Source of the DNA: Candidatus Opimibacter skivensis
GTDB lineage: Bacteria > Bacteroidota > Bacteroidia > Chitinophagales > Saprospiraceae
Assembly (NCBI GenBank): GCA_016721905.1
Contig: JADKHH010000003.1
Span: 310,001-374,000 of the forward strand
Reading direction: 5' to 3'
DNA: 64,000 nt
This document shows positions 50,716-60,912 of the stretch, piece by piece. The notes beneath the pieces are model-generated. The model worked only from the letters and a program-made list of their open reading frames with translations. It ran no database searches and was not told the origin of the DNA. The stretch's first letter is position 1. Each line of letters opens with the position of its first letter. The translations under genes and the position numbers were made by a program.

Positions 50716-53008
50716 TCAACTCACGGGTAATTTGATTGTAAATACGCTTCCTTCACCTTCCTTTGTTTCTACTTTCAATTCACGGCTTTGAGGGATATAC
50801 CCTGGTGGAATCGGGGGGGGGGGGGGGGGGGGGGGTTGGGGGGGGTTTATTTAGGGGGGGGGGGGTGTGATTAAAGTTCCCGGGCGGGGGGGGGGGCCCC
50901 CGGGGGGGGGGGGGGAGAGAAAACCTCTTCTTACCCCATGGGCTTTGACGATATCGTAAGATAGTGATAAGCCGAGGCCTGTGCCCTGGCCAGTGGGTTT
51001 GGTGGTGAAGAAGGGTTGGAAGATTTTGTCCAGCATATGATTGGGGATGCCGGGGCCGTTGTCGGAGACGCTAACAGTGACCATTGACCATCTGACCCCC
51101 TGCCCCTGATTCCACTAACCCCCTGCCCCCTGGAAGGGGGACTTGTAGTTTTGTGGATACCGAAACCAGAGGTTCAAAATCAACTCCCCCTTTCAGGGGG
51201 TAGGGGGTCTGAGAATTCATTTTCGTTTTTTCGGCCACTGCGTAAAACGCATTCGTAATCAGATTTAAGATCACTCTTCCGATATCCTGAGGAATGATGT
51301 TGATCAATCCAATAGCAGGGTCAAAATCTGTTTTCATAGTGGCATTGAATGATTTGTCTTTTGCACGTAAGCCATGATAGGCGAGGCGGAGGTATTCATC
51401 TGCAAGGGCATTGATATCTGTCGGTTCTTTCGTCCCACTACCGGAGCTGCTATGTTGAAGCATGCCCTTTACGATCGCATCGGCTCGTTTCCCGTGGTGA
51501 TTTATTTTTTGTTCGTTGTCAGCAATGTCATTGGCAATGGCAATGGCTTCGGTATTATTTCCCAGTTGCAATTCCTCTTTCATTTCTTCAATCAATTCGG
51601 TATTGACATCAGAAAAATTATTTACAAAATTCAGTGGGTTCTGAATTTCATGGGCTATGCCGGCGGTGAGTTCGCCGAGGGAGGCCATTTTTTCGGATTG
51701 GATGAGTTGGGATTGGGTGGATTTTAATTCTGATAGGGTAGACTGGAGTTCTTCTTTTTGTTGACTCAAGATCCTATTTGCTTTTAGACGATTGCGGTTG
51801 TTGCGGTAGAGGAGGAATGCAATCAGCATAAAAACAGCAAGACCAGCAAGCATCGCATAGGCCCTGATCTTGTTTTGATACAGCACTTTTTCCTGTTCGA
51901 TATGTTGAAGGCGTAACTGTTCGTTCAGTGATAAATTTTGAAAGTCTGCCAGGTTTTTGATTTTTATTCTGGTCAGGCTGTCTTTGGTGGTGAGGGCAAG
52001 TCCCTGGTACTTTAGCGCGCTATCAAGCTGATGGACTAATCTATATCCGGCCGCCAATTGCTCATAGGCTGTTCCAATATTGATTTCCTGCGCGGCCGTG
52101 GAGGTCACTGCGCCAATCGTTTTTATCCGCTGCAGGTTTTCAAGTGCATAATGCAATATGGAATCCTTGTTTCCTTTAATGAGGTGGTATTGGATCAGCC
52201 GGTCATAGCATATGATGGATGTGCTAAGGTTTTGCTGTTCGAGTGCAGATGCCAATGCTTTGTGATAATAGTCAAATGCTGATTTCATATCCTCTTGCCT
52301 GAGGTACACATCGCCCATGACAAACCAGATATACCCGTAATATCTTTTTATTCCTGCCTCAAAGGCAAAATGCTCAGCTTCCCTGGCAAAGTACATGGCT
52401 GAGTCAGGTTGGTTAAGGGTCAGGTAACTGCTGCCGAGTACCATGTCGGCTACCACAATGCGGAAGTGATTGTTGATCTCCAGGGCTATCCTTCTTCCTT
52501 CTTTGAGATGGAATAGTTGTCGGTCTACATTATGCGTTTGCATCATCAGGTGGCCGAACATGTGGTTGATCATGGAAAGTGTCACCTGCCGGTTTTTGCC
52601 GGGGGATGGATAGTTGTTGAGTTTCCAGGATTCGTCGTTATCATACTTTGGATCTTCCGCGAGTATGGAGCCTTTGAGTAGGCAGTCCAGGGCTTCGCCA
52701 AAACGTCCGAGGTAAATAAGTTGATATCCCTTCACTCCCAAATCAAAGGCTTCAGGAATCCTTTTGTTATTCTTTCTGGAAAGTAATAGCCGTTGGTCAG
52801 CGTAGTGTAATGCGGAATCTCTGTTTCTTTCTTCGTAATAGGTGTACAGCAATCTGCAAGCCTGGTATCTGGTGGAATCATTGTTTGTGCTGGTTAGGAT
52901 TTGCCTCAGGCTATCGGGGATGGTACCATCTTGCCCTGAGCGAGTGGCTTGCGTTTTCCCAAGAAGTGGAAAGAGTAGTAAGAAGATTATGATTCGTGTA
53001 GACTGCAT
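50716..53008 (-). CDS. Sensor histidine kinase 8, TPR sensor; frame broken and interrupted by a poly-G block
   Basis: From ATG 53008 (signal peptide STRIIIFLLLFPLLGKTQA) come TPR-like helices (AFDYYHKALASALEQQNLST), a membrane span near 384-402 and the kinase core with phospho-His near 453. The first frame stops at 51071 because of two single-base losses (51083-51089 and C-run 51103-51106) in the palindromic region. The G boxes follow in another frame to about 50935. The tail ELKVETKEGEGSVFTIKLP and its stop reappear at 50716-50785, after a ~145-bp G-rich block. Without the block and shifts the kinase would be intact. The 13 residues before the chosen ATG derive from a kinase-tail relic (DIVK). 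Confidence 0.75.
50787..50934. other. Anomalous poly-G-rich block inside kinase 8
   Basis: Sequence between CAATTCAC (50779-50786) and CCCATGGGCTTTGAC (from 50935) is made largely of long G runs with a few other bases. In every other array kinase these two strings are adjacent. It has no coding sense and looks like an assembly or base-calling artefact. Confidence 0.7.
51096..51209. repeat. Palindromic insertions in kinase 8
   Basis: A CCCCCTGCCCC unit followed by TGATTCCACTAA and a second CCCCCTGCCCCCTGGAAGGG unit form a tandem duplication. The inverted partner CTCCCCCTTTCAGGGGGTAG lies at 51184-51203. Confidence 0.8.
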
Positions 53009-53029
53009 GTATTGTGTTTTGACAATGTC

Positions 53030-53131
53030 TTCTTTTGTCTGAATCACGGATTGCGCGGATTTAAGGATTTCACGGATTTCATTTATTAAGAGTTTGGACT
53101 GATTAATGCATTAATCTCACTGGTCTGATGA
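53030..53131. repeat. R-repeat copy 6
   Basis: TTTTGTCTGAATCACGGATT, GCGCGGATTTAAGGATTTCA and CATTTATTAAGAG run up to the stop codon of kinase 9. The other edge meets GACATTGTCAAA (DIVK), a four-codon kinase relic ahead of kinase 8. Confidence 0.85.
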
Positions 53132-56100
53132 TCAACTCACGGGTAATTGAATGATAAATACACTCCCTTCTCCTTGCTTCGTTTCTACTTTCAATTCACC
53201 TCCATGGGCTTTGACGATATCGTAAGATAGTGATAAGCCGAGGCCTGTGCCCTGGCCAGTGGGTTTGGTGGTGAAGAAGGGTTGGAAGATTTTGTCCAGC
53301 AAGTGATTGGGGATGCCGGGGCCATTGTCGGAGACGCTAACAGTGACCATTGCACCATCTGACCCCCTGCCCCCTGATTCCACTAACCCCCTGCCCCTGA
53401 AAGGGGGACTTGTAGTTTTGTTGATACCGAAACCAGAGGTTCAAAATCAACTCCCCCTTTCAGGGGGTAGGGGGTCTGAGAATTCATTTTCGCTTTTTCG
53501 GCCACTGCATAAAACGCATTCGTAATCAGATTCAGGATCACTCTTCCAATATCCTGTGGAATAATATCGACCTTTCCAATGGAATTGTCAAAATCCGTCT
53601 TCATCGTCGCGTTGAATGATTTGTCTTTTGCACGTAAGCCATGATAGGCGAGGCGGAGGTATTCATCTGCAAGGGCATTGATATCTGTCGGTTCTTTAGT
53701 CCCGCTTCCGGAGCTGCTATGTTGAAGCATGCCCTTTACGATCGCATCGGCTCGCTTCCCGTGGTGATTTATTTTTTGTTCGTTATCTGCAATGTCATTT
53801 GCGATAGCAATGGCTTCGGTATTGTTTCCCAGCTGCAGTTCTTCCTTCATTTCTTGAATCAATTCGGTATTGACATCTGAAAAGTTATTGACGAAATTCA
53901 ACGGGTTTTGAATTTCATGGGCTATGCCGGCGGTGAGTTCGCCGAGGGAGGCCATTTTTTCGGATTGGATGAGTTGGGCCTGAGCAGCTTTTAATTCAAT
54001 CAAAGCCAATTCTGTGCGTGCCTTTTCTTCCTTCAACCTAAACAAATCCAAAGTAGCCTGATGAGCGAGTTTTTCGGCTTGTTTTAAATCATTGAAGCGA
54101 GTGTAAGTGAGGTTGAATACAGCTGCAAAACGCTCAAGCAGTTTTGTAGTCTCCACCGGCTGATCTTCCTGGGAAGCGATGCCAATGTAACCTTGGGAGA
54201 AGTATGCAATTGTTTGAATCCGGCGAGTTGGAAAGTTTGAGTTTTTAAAGGGTACTCCAACAACATCTTTTAGGTAATTAAAATATTGAACCAGTTCCTG
54301 GCCTTCCATAATGAGCGTGATCGAGGATTGATGGGAGGCCCATCCTTCATACATCTTGCGCACAGAGATATTATTCTCAGAATTGGTGGTGTACACTGAG
54401 CAATCTTTGCCACCTTCTTCATTGGTCAGGTAGAAATGGACATCCGTATTCTCGTTTTCGATGATGGCTATATAAAGTCGGTTTGGTGCAATACCTAGTT
54501 TTACTAGTTCATTTAGAAGCACAGCGGCTGTTTCTGCAAGTTCGTCACAGGATTGCATGGCCATAGTGCGGCTACGAACGCGTTCAAGTCCTGTTTCGAT
54601 TTGTGCTTCTCTCGCTTGCGCTTCCGCTTTTTCAAGATCGAGAAAACGAGTGTAGGTTCCATCGAATACCGCTGCAAATCGTTCCAACGTATTGAGTGTT
54701 TCCTTCGGCATGGGTGCGGGTGAAGAAATGGAAATATGACCTTTTGAAAAAAAGGCGGCACTGATGACCCGGCGGCCTCCAGAGTCTTCACTGCTGATCG
54801 TGACTCCACTCATTTTATTGCGGTAGGTAATCCATCCTTCCAATGCTGCTCCGGTAAGGTCAATTACCACTGATTTTTTATTGGCTTTCCATGCAGTCAC
54901 GACAGGCTGTAACAGGGTGGGTTCGTTCATATCAAGGTTGAAAGATCGACTCTCCTGTTCGCCGTTTCCTGCCCAGCTTGTTACCCTGAAATCTATCAAT
55001 TGTTCTTCTACATTGTAGATGCCAATAGTAACCTGGTACACATCATTCGCACCCAATTTTTTAAATTCCTGGAAAAGGACGGCAGCTGTTTCCTGTAGTT
55101 CATTACTGCTTTGCATAGCCATTGTTCTGCTTCTGACTTTTTCCAGTGCAGCTTCGATCTGAGACTCTCTGGCTTGTGCTTCCGCCTTTTGCAGGTCGAG
55201 GAAGCGGGTATACGTTTGCTGGAATACTTTTCCAAAACGCATCAAGGTGGCATTCTCATCGTCTGAATAGGGTTTGCCTGAAAAATTTTCAATATACAAT
55301 CCAACATTATCTAACAATACAGTCGATATGGCCAGGCCAGGTTTGGAGAATATAGTTTGCTGTGATTCCTCTGGCAATCCAGGAATCAACTTAAATAGAT
55401 CTGTGTAGAATTTGTTTTTTTCTTCAAAATCCAGAAGATTGGAAAAGAAATCTTCTCCTTTAGCTTTCGCTTCAACAAAGCTGTTCCAATGGGGTGAATC
55501 AAAATAGGGGATGGTTATTTGAAAAGGACTCACATATATATCGGCTAACCAGATATGCATATCATTCCTTTCTTTGTAGTCGATGATAAAACCCGTGTGT
55601 TCAATATTGATTTTTAAAAGTAAGAATTGATCATATACTACCTGGATGACTTCCTTCAGCTCATCACTTTTTTGCATGGCCATCGTCCTGGACCTTATTC
55701 GTTCCAGTGCAGCTTCAATTTGCGCCTCTCTGGCCTGAGCTTCGGCTTGCTCGATGTCAAGATACCTGCGATAGGCGAGATCAAAAACATTTCGAAAACG
55801 CTTGAAAAGATTCAATTCAGTTTCAGTCAATGGCGCATAGGTTGACATACCAAGCGCGATTGATCCAAGAGAATACCAGTAATAGTGAAGTGATGATACA
55901 TTGTAGAGATGTGTATCGACAAACTGAGGGGTGGTCGACTGGTATTCAACCCAGTCAATTACTTCCTTGCCGTTTAACTGCTCAATTACCATTTCGCCTT
56001 TGCCTTCTATCATAGCATTGGCAAAATTTTCCTGTATCGGGTGCGATTTGTAATCGACTTCGGTAATTAATGATTTCTGGTGAAGTCGGTAGTATTCATA

Positions 56101-56787
56101 ATTTACATAAACGCTTTTAACCGGATAGAAAATGGCAGTCTGGACATTCCGTATTTCCCGGACGCCAAGTATTTCCAGTTGTTCGGAAATCATGCGGCAC
56201 ACCTCCAGCATATCATCTGGTTTGCGCATACCCATAGCCACTGCTCTTACTTTCTCCAGTGAAGATTCTATGGCCAATTCGCGGTTTTTATTTTCTAAAT
56301 CAACCGTGCGACGCTGTACGGCTTCACGCAATTGCAGGTTCTCCTCTTTTATTTTTTCGCTGGCGATCTGCTGGCCTTCTTCTGTCCTGCTATCAGGAAA
56401 AGAACCATGTTGATGGACGAGTTTCCACTCATTGCCTTTTTTCTCAAAGATGCCAGTGATGCGGGCAAACCCATAATAGGTCCATGTGCCTTCTATTAAG
56501 ATAAATAAATGGCTCTGCTCGTAGATGACAATGGTATCTCCTACAGGTTGTATACTGATTTCCCTGTTTCGAAATTCAGCTTTACCCGTCATCTCTTCAG
56601 CCGTAGCCGTATAAAATGCCAGTGCTTCTTCTTTTGTACTGAATATTTCTCCAACGGCTGTTCCATAGATGACAATATGATCATCCAGAAAGGAGGCAAA
56701 GGTTTCGAAGTCACCACTGAGGTATGCATCCCAGTAGGCTTGATATAGTTGGCGTATTTCTTGTTCTGTTTCTTTAGAAAGTATCAT
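53132..56787 (-). CDS. Sensor histidine kinase 9, SnoaL-like plus four GAF-like sensor modules; one frameshift
   Basis: ATG 56787 gives about 1218 residues once a C is restored in the run 53394-53397; as read, the frame stops at 53383. Residues 1-130 resemble a SnoaL-like domain. Four modules of about 180 residues follow (starting near 175, 350, 536 and 721). Each begins with a helical linker such as AQAREAQIEAALERIRSRTM and continues with an alpha/beta GAF-like domain ending in F..VF..TYTRFLDLEKAE. The kinase core has phospho-His near 957. There is no signal or membrane span, so it senses cytoplasmic cues. The palindromic region carries a tandem duplication like that of kinase 8. Confidence 0.85.
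53371..53476. repeat. Palindromic insertions in kinase 9
   Basis: Two CCCCCTGCCCC-type units in tandem (53362-53407), the second one C short, with the inverted partner CTCCCCCTTTCAGGGGGTAG at 53451-53470. With the C restored they read PLSGGRGLVESGGRGSDG. Confidence 0.8.
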
Positions 56788-56792
56788 GTTTA

Positions 56793-56883
56793 TCAATTAG
56801 CCGGCAGCCGGAAAATGAATAATGAGCCTTCACTCTTTTTGATTCCACACTTAACGCAATGCCATCTGGCTTGAGGATGATTT
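56793..56883 (-). pseudogene. Kinase 3'-end stub C (frameshifted)
   Basis: The minus strand reads IILKPDGIALSVESK then, in another frame, EGSLFIFRLPAN and stop. It is a diverged kinase tail lying between R-repeat 7 and the start of kinase 9. Confidence 0.65.
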
Positions 56884-56983
56884 CTTTTGTCTGAATCACG
56901 GATTATACTGATTTGAGGATTTCACGGATTTCATTTATGAACTGTTTAGTCTTTTTAATTTATTGATCTCACTGGTCTGATGA
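56882..56983. repeat. R-repeat copy 7
   Basis: TTTTGTCTGAATCACGGATT, ATACTGATTTGAGGATTTCA, CATTTATGAACTG and a variant end up to the stop codon of kinase 10. Confidence 0.85.
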
Positions 56984-59900
56984 TCAACTAACGGGTAATT
57001 GAATGGTAAATACACTGCCTTCCCCTTCTTTCGTTTCTACTTTCAATTCACCTCCATGTGCTTTTACAATGTCATAACTCAACGAGAGACCTAACCCTGT
57101 TCCTTGCCCGGTGGGCTTGGTGGTGAAGAAAGGTTGGAAGATTTTGTCGAGGATGTGAGCGGGGATGCCGGGGCCGTTGTCGGAAACGCTAATAGTGACC
57201 ATTGCACCATCTGACCCCCTGCCCCCTGAAAGGGGGTGTTGAAGTTTTGTGGTGACGGTTACGGTGGGCTGATATTCTGGTCCCCCTTTCAGGGGGTAGG
57301 GGGTCTGAGAAGTCATTTTCGCTTTATCAGACACTGCGAAAAACGCATTCGTAATCAGATTCAGTATCACTCTTCCGATATCCTGAGGGATGATATTGAC
57401 CATCCCTATTGCAGGATCAAAATCAGTTTTCAAAGTTGCGTTAAAAGAATTGTCTTTTGCACGAATACCATGGTAGGCTAAGCGGAGATACTCATCTGCT
57501 AATGCATTGATATCTGTTGGCTCTTTACTACCATTGCTACTTCGGCTATGTTGCAGCATTCCTTTGACGATAGCATCCGCCCGTTTGCCATGGAAAATGA
57601 TCTTGTCTTCGTTATCGCGGATAGTAGTTGCCAGCGATTTAGCTTCCGTCAGGTTGTTGTTCTCGATGCCTTCCTTTAGTTCATCAATCAGTTCCGAATT
57701 GACCTCCGCAAAATTGTTTATGAAGTTGAGTGGATTCTGTATTTCATGGGCGATGCCCGCAGTAAGCTCACCAAGGGAAGCCATTTTTTCGGATTGGATG
57801 AGTTGGGCCTGGGTGGATTTGAGATTGTCGAGTGTGGTTGTGAGGCTATTGGTTCTTTCTTCGATCTTGCGCTCAAGCAATTCATTCTTTGTACGTAGGT
57901 TTCTTTCGCGCCATTTGCTGAAGATGCGCAATGTGCCAAGGAAAATCAGGGCATAGATGAGGTAAGCCCACCAGGTCCTCCACCATGGGGGTAAGAGTGT
58001 GATCGTGACAGAAGTACCCTCTTCATTCCAAATGCCATCTGCATTGGATGCCTTTACCCTGAAAATATATTTGCCCGGAGAAAGATTTGTATAAGATGCT
58101 TTTCTTTCTTTGGAAGGGGCTGACCAATTCTTATCATAATTCTCCAGCTTCCAGCTATACAGGTTGTCATCAGAACGCAGATAATGAAGGGCCACAAAAT
58201 CGAAACTCAAATCCTTCTGCCAATGCTTCAACTCAATAGCATTGGTATAGGCAACTGATTGTTTGAAAATAGTACCATCCGGTTTTGAATATAGCGAATC
58301 ATTGATACTCACCTGTGTAATAACAATAGAAGGAAGTGTAGTGTCTTTCTTTAGCAGGTTGGCCGGTACAATATGATTCAGGCCATTGTTACTACCAATC
58401 CAAATATCCCCATTACTGGTTTCAATACTAGTATATCTTCTGTCATGAGGCTGAAAGCCATCTCGTTCGAAGTAGGAAATGAAAGATTTATTTTCCGGGT
58501 CGAATACCGATATTCCCCTTTGTGTCGGCAACCAAAACCGACCGAACGCATCCTTGGCCATTCGCCCATTTTGTCCACCGGTCATATCATTTTGTAACAA
58601 GCCCTTTGATTCATCAAAAGATGTAATGATCCCATTATCAACGTCTATAGATATCAGACCGCCACTTGAATACGTTCCAAACCAGGGTTCTCCATTTTTA
58701 TCTGTTGTAAAAAAATTAGTTGAAGAAAGTCTGGAACTCTTGAAAACAGTAAACATGTTTTTGTCATAATGATATAAGTTCAACCCACCATCCGTTCCAA
58801 TCCATAACCGCTGTTTTCCGTCTTCGGCAAGAAAACTTATTTCATTACTGCTGATGGAATTACTATCACCCAAAACAGGTAAGTAATGCGTAAAGCCATC
58901 TTCTTCCTCATTCAGTCGGTATAAACCAAACTCATTATCAACTCTATCGCCAAGCCAGATATTTCCCCTGGAATCCTGGTAAAACACTTCAATCGTTTTG
59001 CTGGTAAGTGATGCAGGATTTTTAGTGTCGGGAACAAAGGTTTTTATTATGCTGCCTGTATTTCTGTCCAGTACATAAACGCCTTTGTCACGTATGGAAA
59101 GCCAGAGCCGTTTTTGTGCATCGTGGAAAAGAAAACTAATGATATTGACTTCACCTGGAGCATAAAAATAACGCCTGAAACTTCCGGTTGATTCCTGCCA
59201 AAGGTTCAGTCCATTCCGGGTGCCCACCCATATTTTTCCATTTGCATCTTCCTGCACGGTTGTAATAAAATTGTTGCTTATTGAAGACGTACTTGATGGA
59301 TTGTTTCTGAAAACTTTGAAATTCTCCTGATCAGGTTGGTACAATGCCAAGCCGTTGGTCGTACCGACCCACATTCTTTTTTGGCTGTCCTCGAATAAAT
59401 AGCGGATACTATCTGAAGGCAAACAGCCTGGGTCATCTTCCCGGTAGCGGAAGAGATCCATCTGTTGTTTTTTTGGTGCCTGTTTATATAAGCCCGGACG
59501 GGTGCCTAACCACATTAAACCGGTACGGTCCTGAAAATACTCATAGGGATATGAATATTGAGGTAAAGGATTTCCGGTGAGATTAAAATTGTAATCGTAG
59601 AGGCTAAACGTTTTATTAGCAAATTGATAGTGAATGAAAAATGTTGTCGATTGAAATCCTAAATATGCCTGAAACCATATACCTTGATTGTCTTGCCCAA
59701 TGAAGAGGAAATTGCTTACTTCTTCAATACCCGTTTGGTATGGGATTGAGTTGCTTCCATAGGTAAAGGTTTGGATTTTATCGGTCACCGGGTCAACCAA
59801 TGAAATCGTGCCTTGCCGGTGCATAACCCAAATTTGACCATTCAAATCCTCAACAGCATAAATAACAGAATCGGCTATTCCAATCGCATTTCCGGGTTGA

Positions 59901-60715
59901 TGCACATAGCTTTTTACAATTTTTTCAGCTTTATGGTCGAAAATATAAAGACCATGAGAACCTGTGAGCAATAACTTGTCAGCGCCTCCTTTGCTAAGCT
60001 GCATGAGCGTATCAGCATTTGCTGATAGCACAACTTCCTTTCCGGCAGGGATCATGATTTCAAAACTGTCTTTCTGACGGTTCAGTCGTTGGAGATTGTT
60101 TTCTTCATCTATCAGCCAGACAGTTCCGTATGATTCGACTGTACCATATCTTTTTAAATACCTACCTGTAATATTCCTGCCTGCGATAGGGTACTCTTTA
60201 ATAATGCCGGTTTCAGGGTTAAGACAGAAAGTTGTAAACTTTGTGTCCAAAAATGTTCCTCCCCCGAACCAAATATTTCCAGGCTCGTCTTCAAATAGTA
60301 GGGTGCTAAAATTTCGGTTGCTACCGATGTTAGTTTTGCCCGCAGGATAAAAATTTTGAAATTGCTCTCTTGTCGGATCAAAAGATGCAATTCCACTGCT
60401 TTCGCCAGCCATCCAGATCTTTCCATCCTTTGCTTTTAGGAGACCTCCCCAAAGGCTTCGCATTTGTAAGCTAGTCGAATCCGTTTCATCGGAAGCTGCT
60501 TTAAACACTTTAAAAGTATAGCCATCGTATTTTACCAGGCCATTTTGTGTGCCAAACCAGATAAAGCCCTTGTCATCCTGTATGGGTGTTACGGCAACCT
60601 CTTCCGGTAAGCCTTCAGCTACACCGTATTTTTCAAAAGGAATTTTCTTTTGCTGTGCAAAAGCGATACCTGCAGCAATAACAAAAAGGATAGATAGGGT
60701 TAGTTTATTTGTCAT
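56984..60715 (-). CDS. Sensor histidine kinase 10, beta-propeller sensor
   Basis: The 1243-residue protein has a signal peptide (LSILFVIAAGIAFAQ), propeller repeats over about residues 30-790 (GFIWFGTQNGLVKYDGYTFK, GKIWVGTRNGLNLWQESTGS), a Y_Y_Y domain (DNLYSWKLENYDKNWSAPSK), a membrane span near 910-930, a coiled coil, and the shared core with phospho-His near 990 (LTAGIAHEIQNPLNFINNFA). An inverted pair of palindromic insertions is intact and in frame. It is closest in layout to kinase 6, including FINNFAEVN and IIFHGKRAD in place of the usual FVNNFS and INHHGKRAD. Confidence 0.9.
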   Translation of the reverse strand: MTNKLTLSILFVIAAGIAFAQQKKIPFEKYGVAEGLPEEVAVTPIQDDKGFIWFGTQNGLVKYDGYTFKVFKAASDETDSTSLQMRSLWGGLLKAKDGKIWMAGESSGIASFDPTREQFQNFYPAGKTNIGSNRNFSTLLFEDEPGNIWFGGGTFLDTKFTTFCLNPETGIIKEYPIAGRNITGRYLKRYGTVESYGTVWLIDEENNLQRLNRQKDSFEIMIPAGKEVVLSANADTLMQLSKGGADKLLLTGSHGLYIFDHKAEKIVKSYVHQPGNAIGIADSVIYAVEDLNGQIWVMHRQGTISLVDPVTDKIQTFTYGSNSIPYQTGIEEVSNFLFIGQDNQGIWFQAYLGFQSTTFFIHYQFANKTFSLYDYNFNLTGNPLPQYSYPYEYFQDRTGLMWLGTRPGLYKQAPKKQQMDLFRYREDDPGCLPSDSIRYLFEDSQKRMWVGTTNGLALYQPDQENFKVFRNNPSSTSSISNNFITTVQEDANGKIWVGTRNGLNLWQESTGSFRRYFYAPGEVNIISFLFHDAQKRLWLSIRDKGVYVLDRNTGSIIKTFVPDTKNPASLTSKTIEVFYQDSRGNIWLGDRVDNEFGLYRLNEEEDGFTHYLPVLGDSNSISSNEISFLAEDGKQRLWIGTDGGLNLYHYDKNMFTVFKSSRLSSTNFFTTDKNGEPWFGTYSSGGLISIDVDNGIITSFDESKGLLQNDMTGGQNGRMAKDAFGRFWLPTQRGISVFDPENKSFISYFERDGFQPHDRRYTSIETSNGDIWIGSNNGLNHIVPANLLKKDTTLPSIVITQVSINDSLYSKPDGTIFKQSVAYTNAIELKHWQKDLSFDFVALHYLRSDDNLYSWKLENYDKNWSAPSKERKASYTNLSPGKYIFRVKASNADGIWNEEGTSVTITLLPPWWRTWWAYLIYALIFLGTLRIFSKWRERNLRTKNELLERKIEERTNSLTTTLDNLKSTQAQLIQSEKMASLGELTAGIAHEIQNPLNFINNFAEVNSELIDELKEGIENNNLTEAKSLATTIRDNEDKIIFHGKRADAIVKGMLQHSRSSNGSKEPTDINALADEYLRLAYHGIRAKDNSFNATLKTDFDPAIGMVNIIPQDIGRVILNLITNAFFAVSDKAKMTSQTPYPLKGGPEYQPTVTVTTKLQHPLSGGRGSDGAMVTISVSDNGPGIPAHILDKIFQPFFTTKPTGQGTGLGLSLSYDIVKAHGGELKVETKEGEGSVFTIQLPVS
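57212..57304. repeat. Palindromic insertion pair in kinase 10
   Basis: ACCCCCTGCCCCCTGAAAGG (from 57214) and the inverted TCCCCCTTTCAGGGGGTAGG (from 57281), translated QTPYPLKGGPEY and HPLSGGRGSDG. Confidence 0.85.
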
Positions 60716-60723
60716 TGGTTTGA

Positions 60724-60810
60724 TTATAAGGGTAATTGAATGGTGAACGTTGTTCCCTCATTTTCTTTTGCCTCTAATTTTATCTCCCATCCGTGTGCTA
60801 TGACGATGTC
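60724..60810 (-). pseudogene. Kinase 3'-end stub B
   Basis: The minus strand reads DIVIAHGWEIKLEAKENEGT then TFTIQLPL and stop, an intact but diverged kinase tail without the rest of the gene. It starts at the edge of R-repeat 8 and ends 8 bp before the kinase 10 start codon. Confidence 0.78.
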
Positions 60811-60912
60811 TTCATTTGTCTGAATCACGGATTACACTGATTTAAGGATTTCACGGATTTCATTTATTAATCGTTTTGTCTTTTTAATACATTGATCTGT
60901 CTGGTCTGATGA
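60811..60912. repeat. R-repeat copy 8
   Basis: CATTTGTCTGAATCACGGATT begins the unit, then ACACTGATTTAAGGATTTCA, CATTTATTAATCG and a variant end up to the stop codon of kinase 11. Confidence 0.85.

Noticed and set aside
50800..50930. Proline- and glycine-rich tail of kinase 8
   Set aside because: It is the translation of the poly-G block, which appears artefactual; the normal kinase tail follows at 50716-50785.
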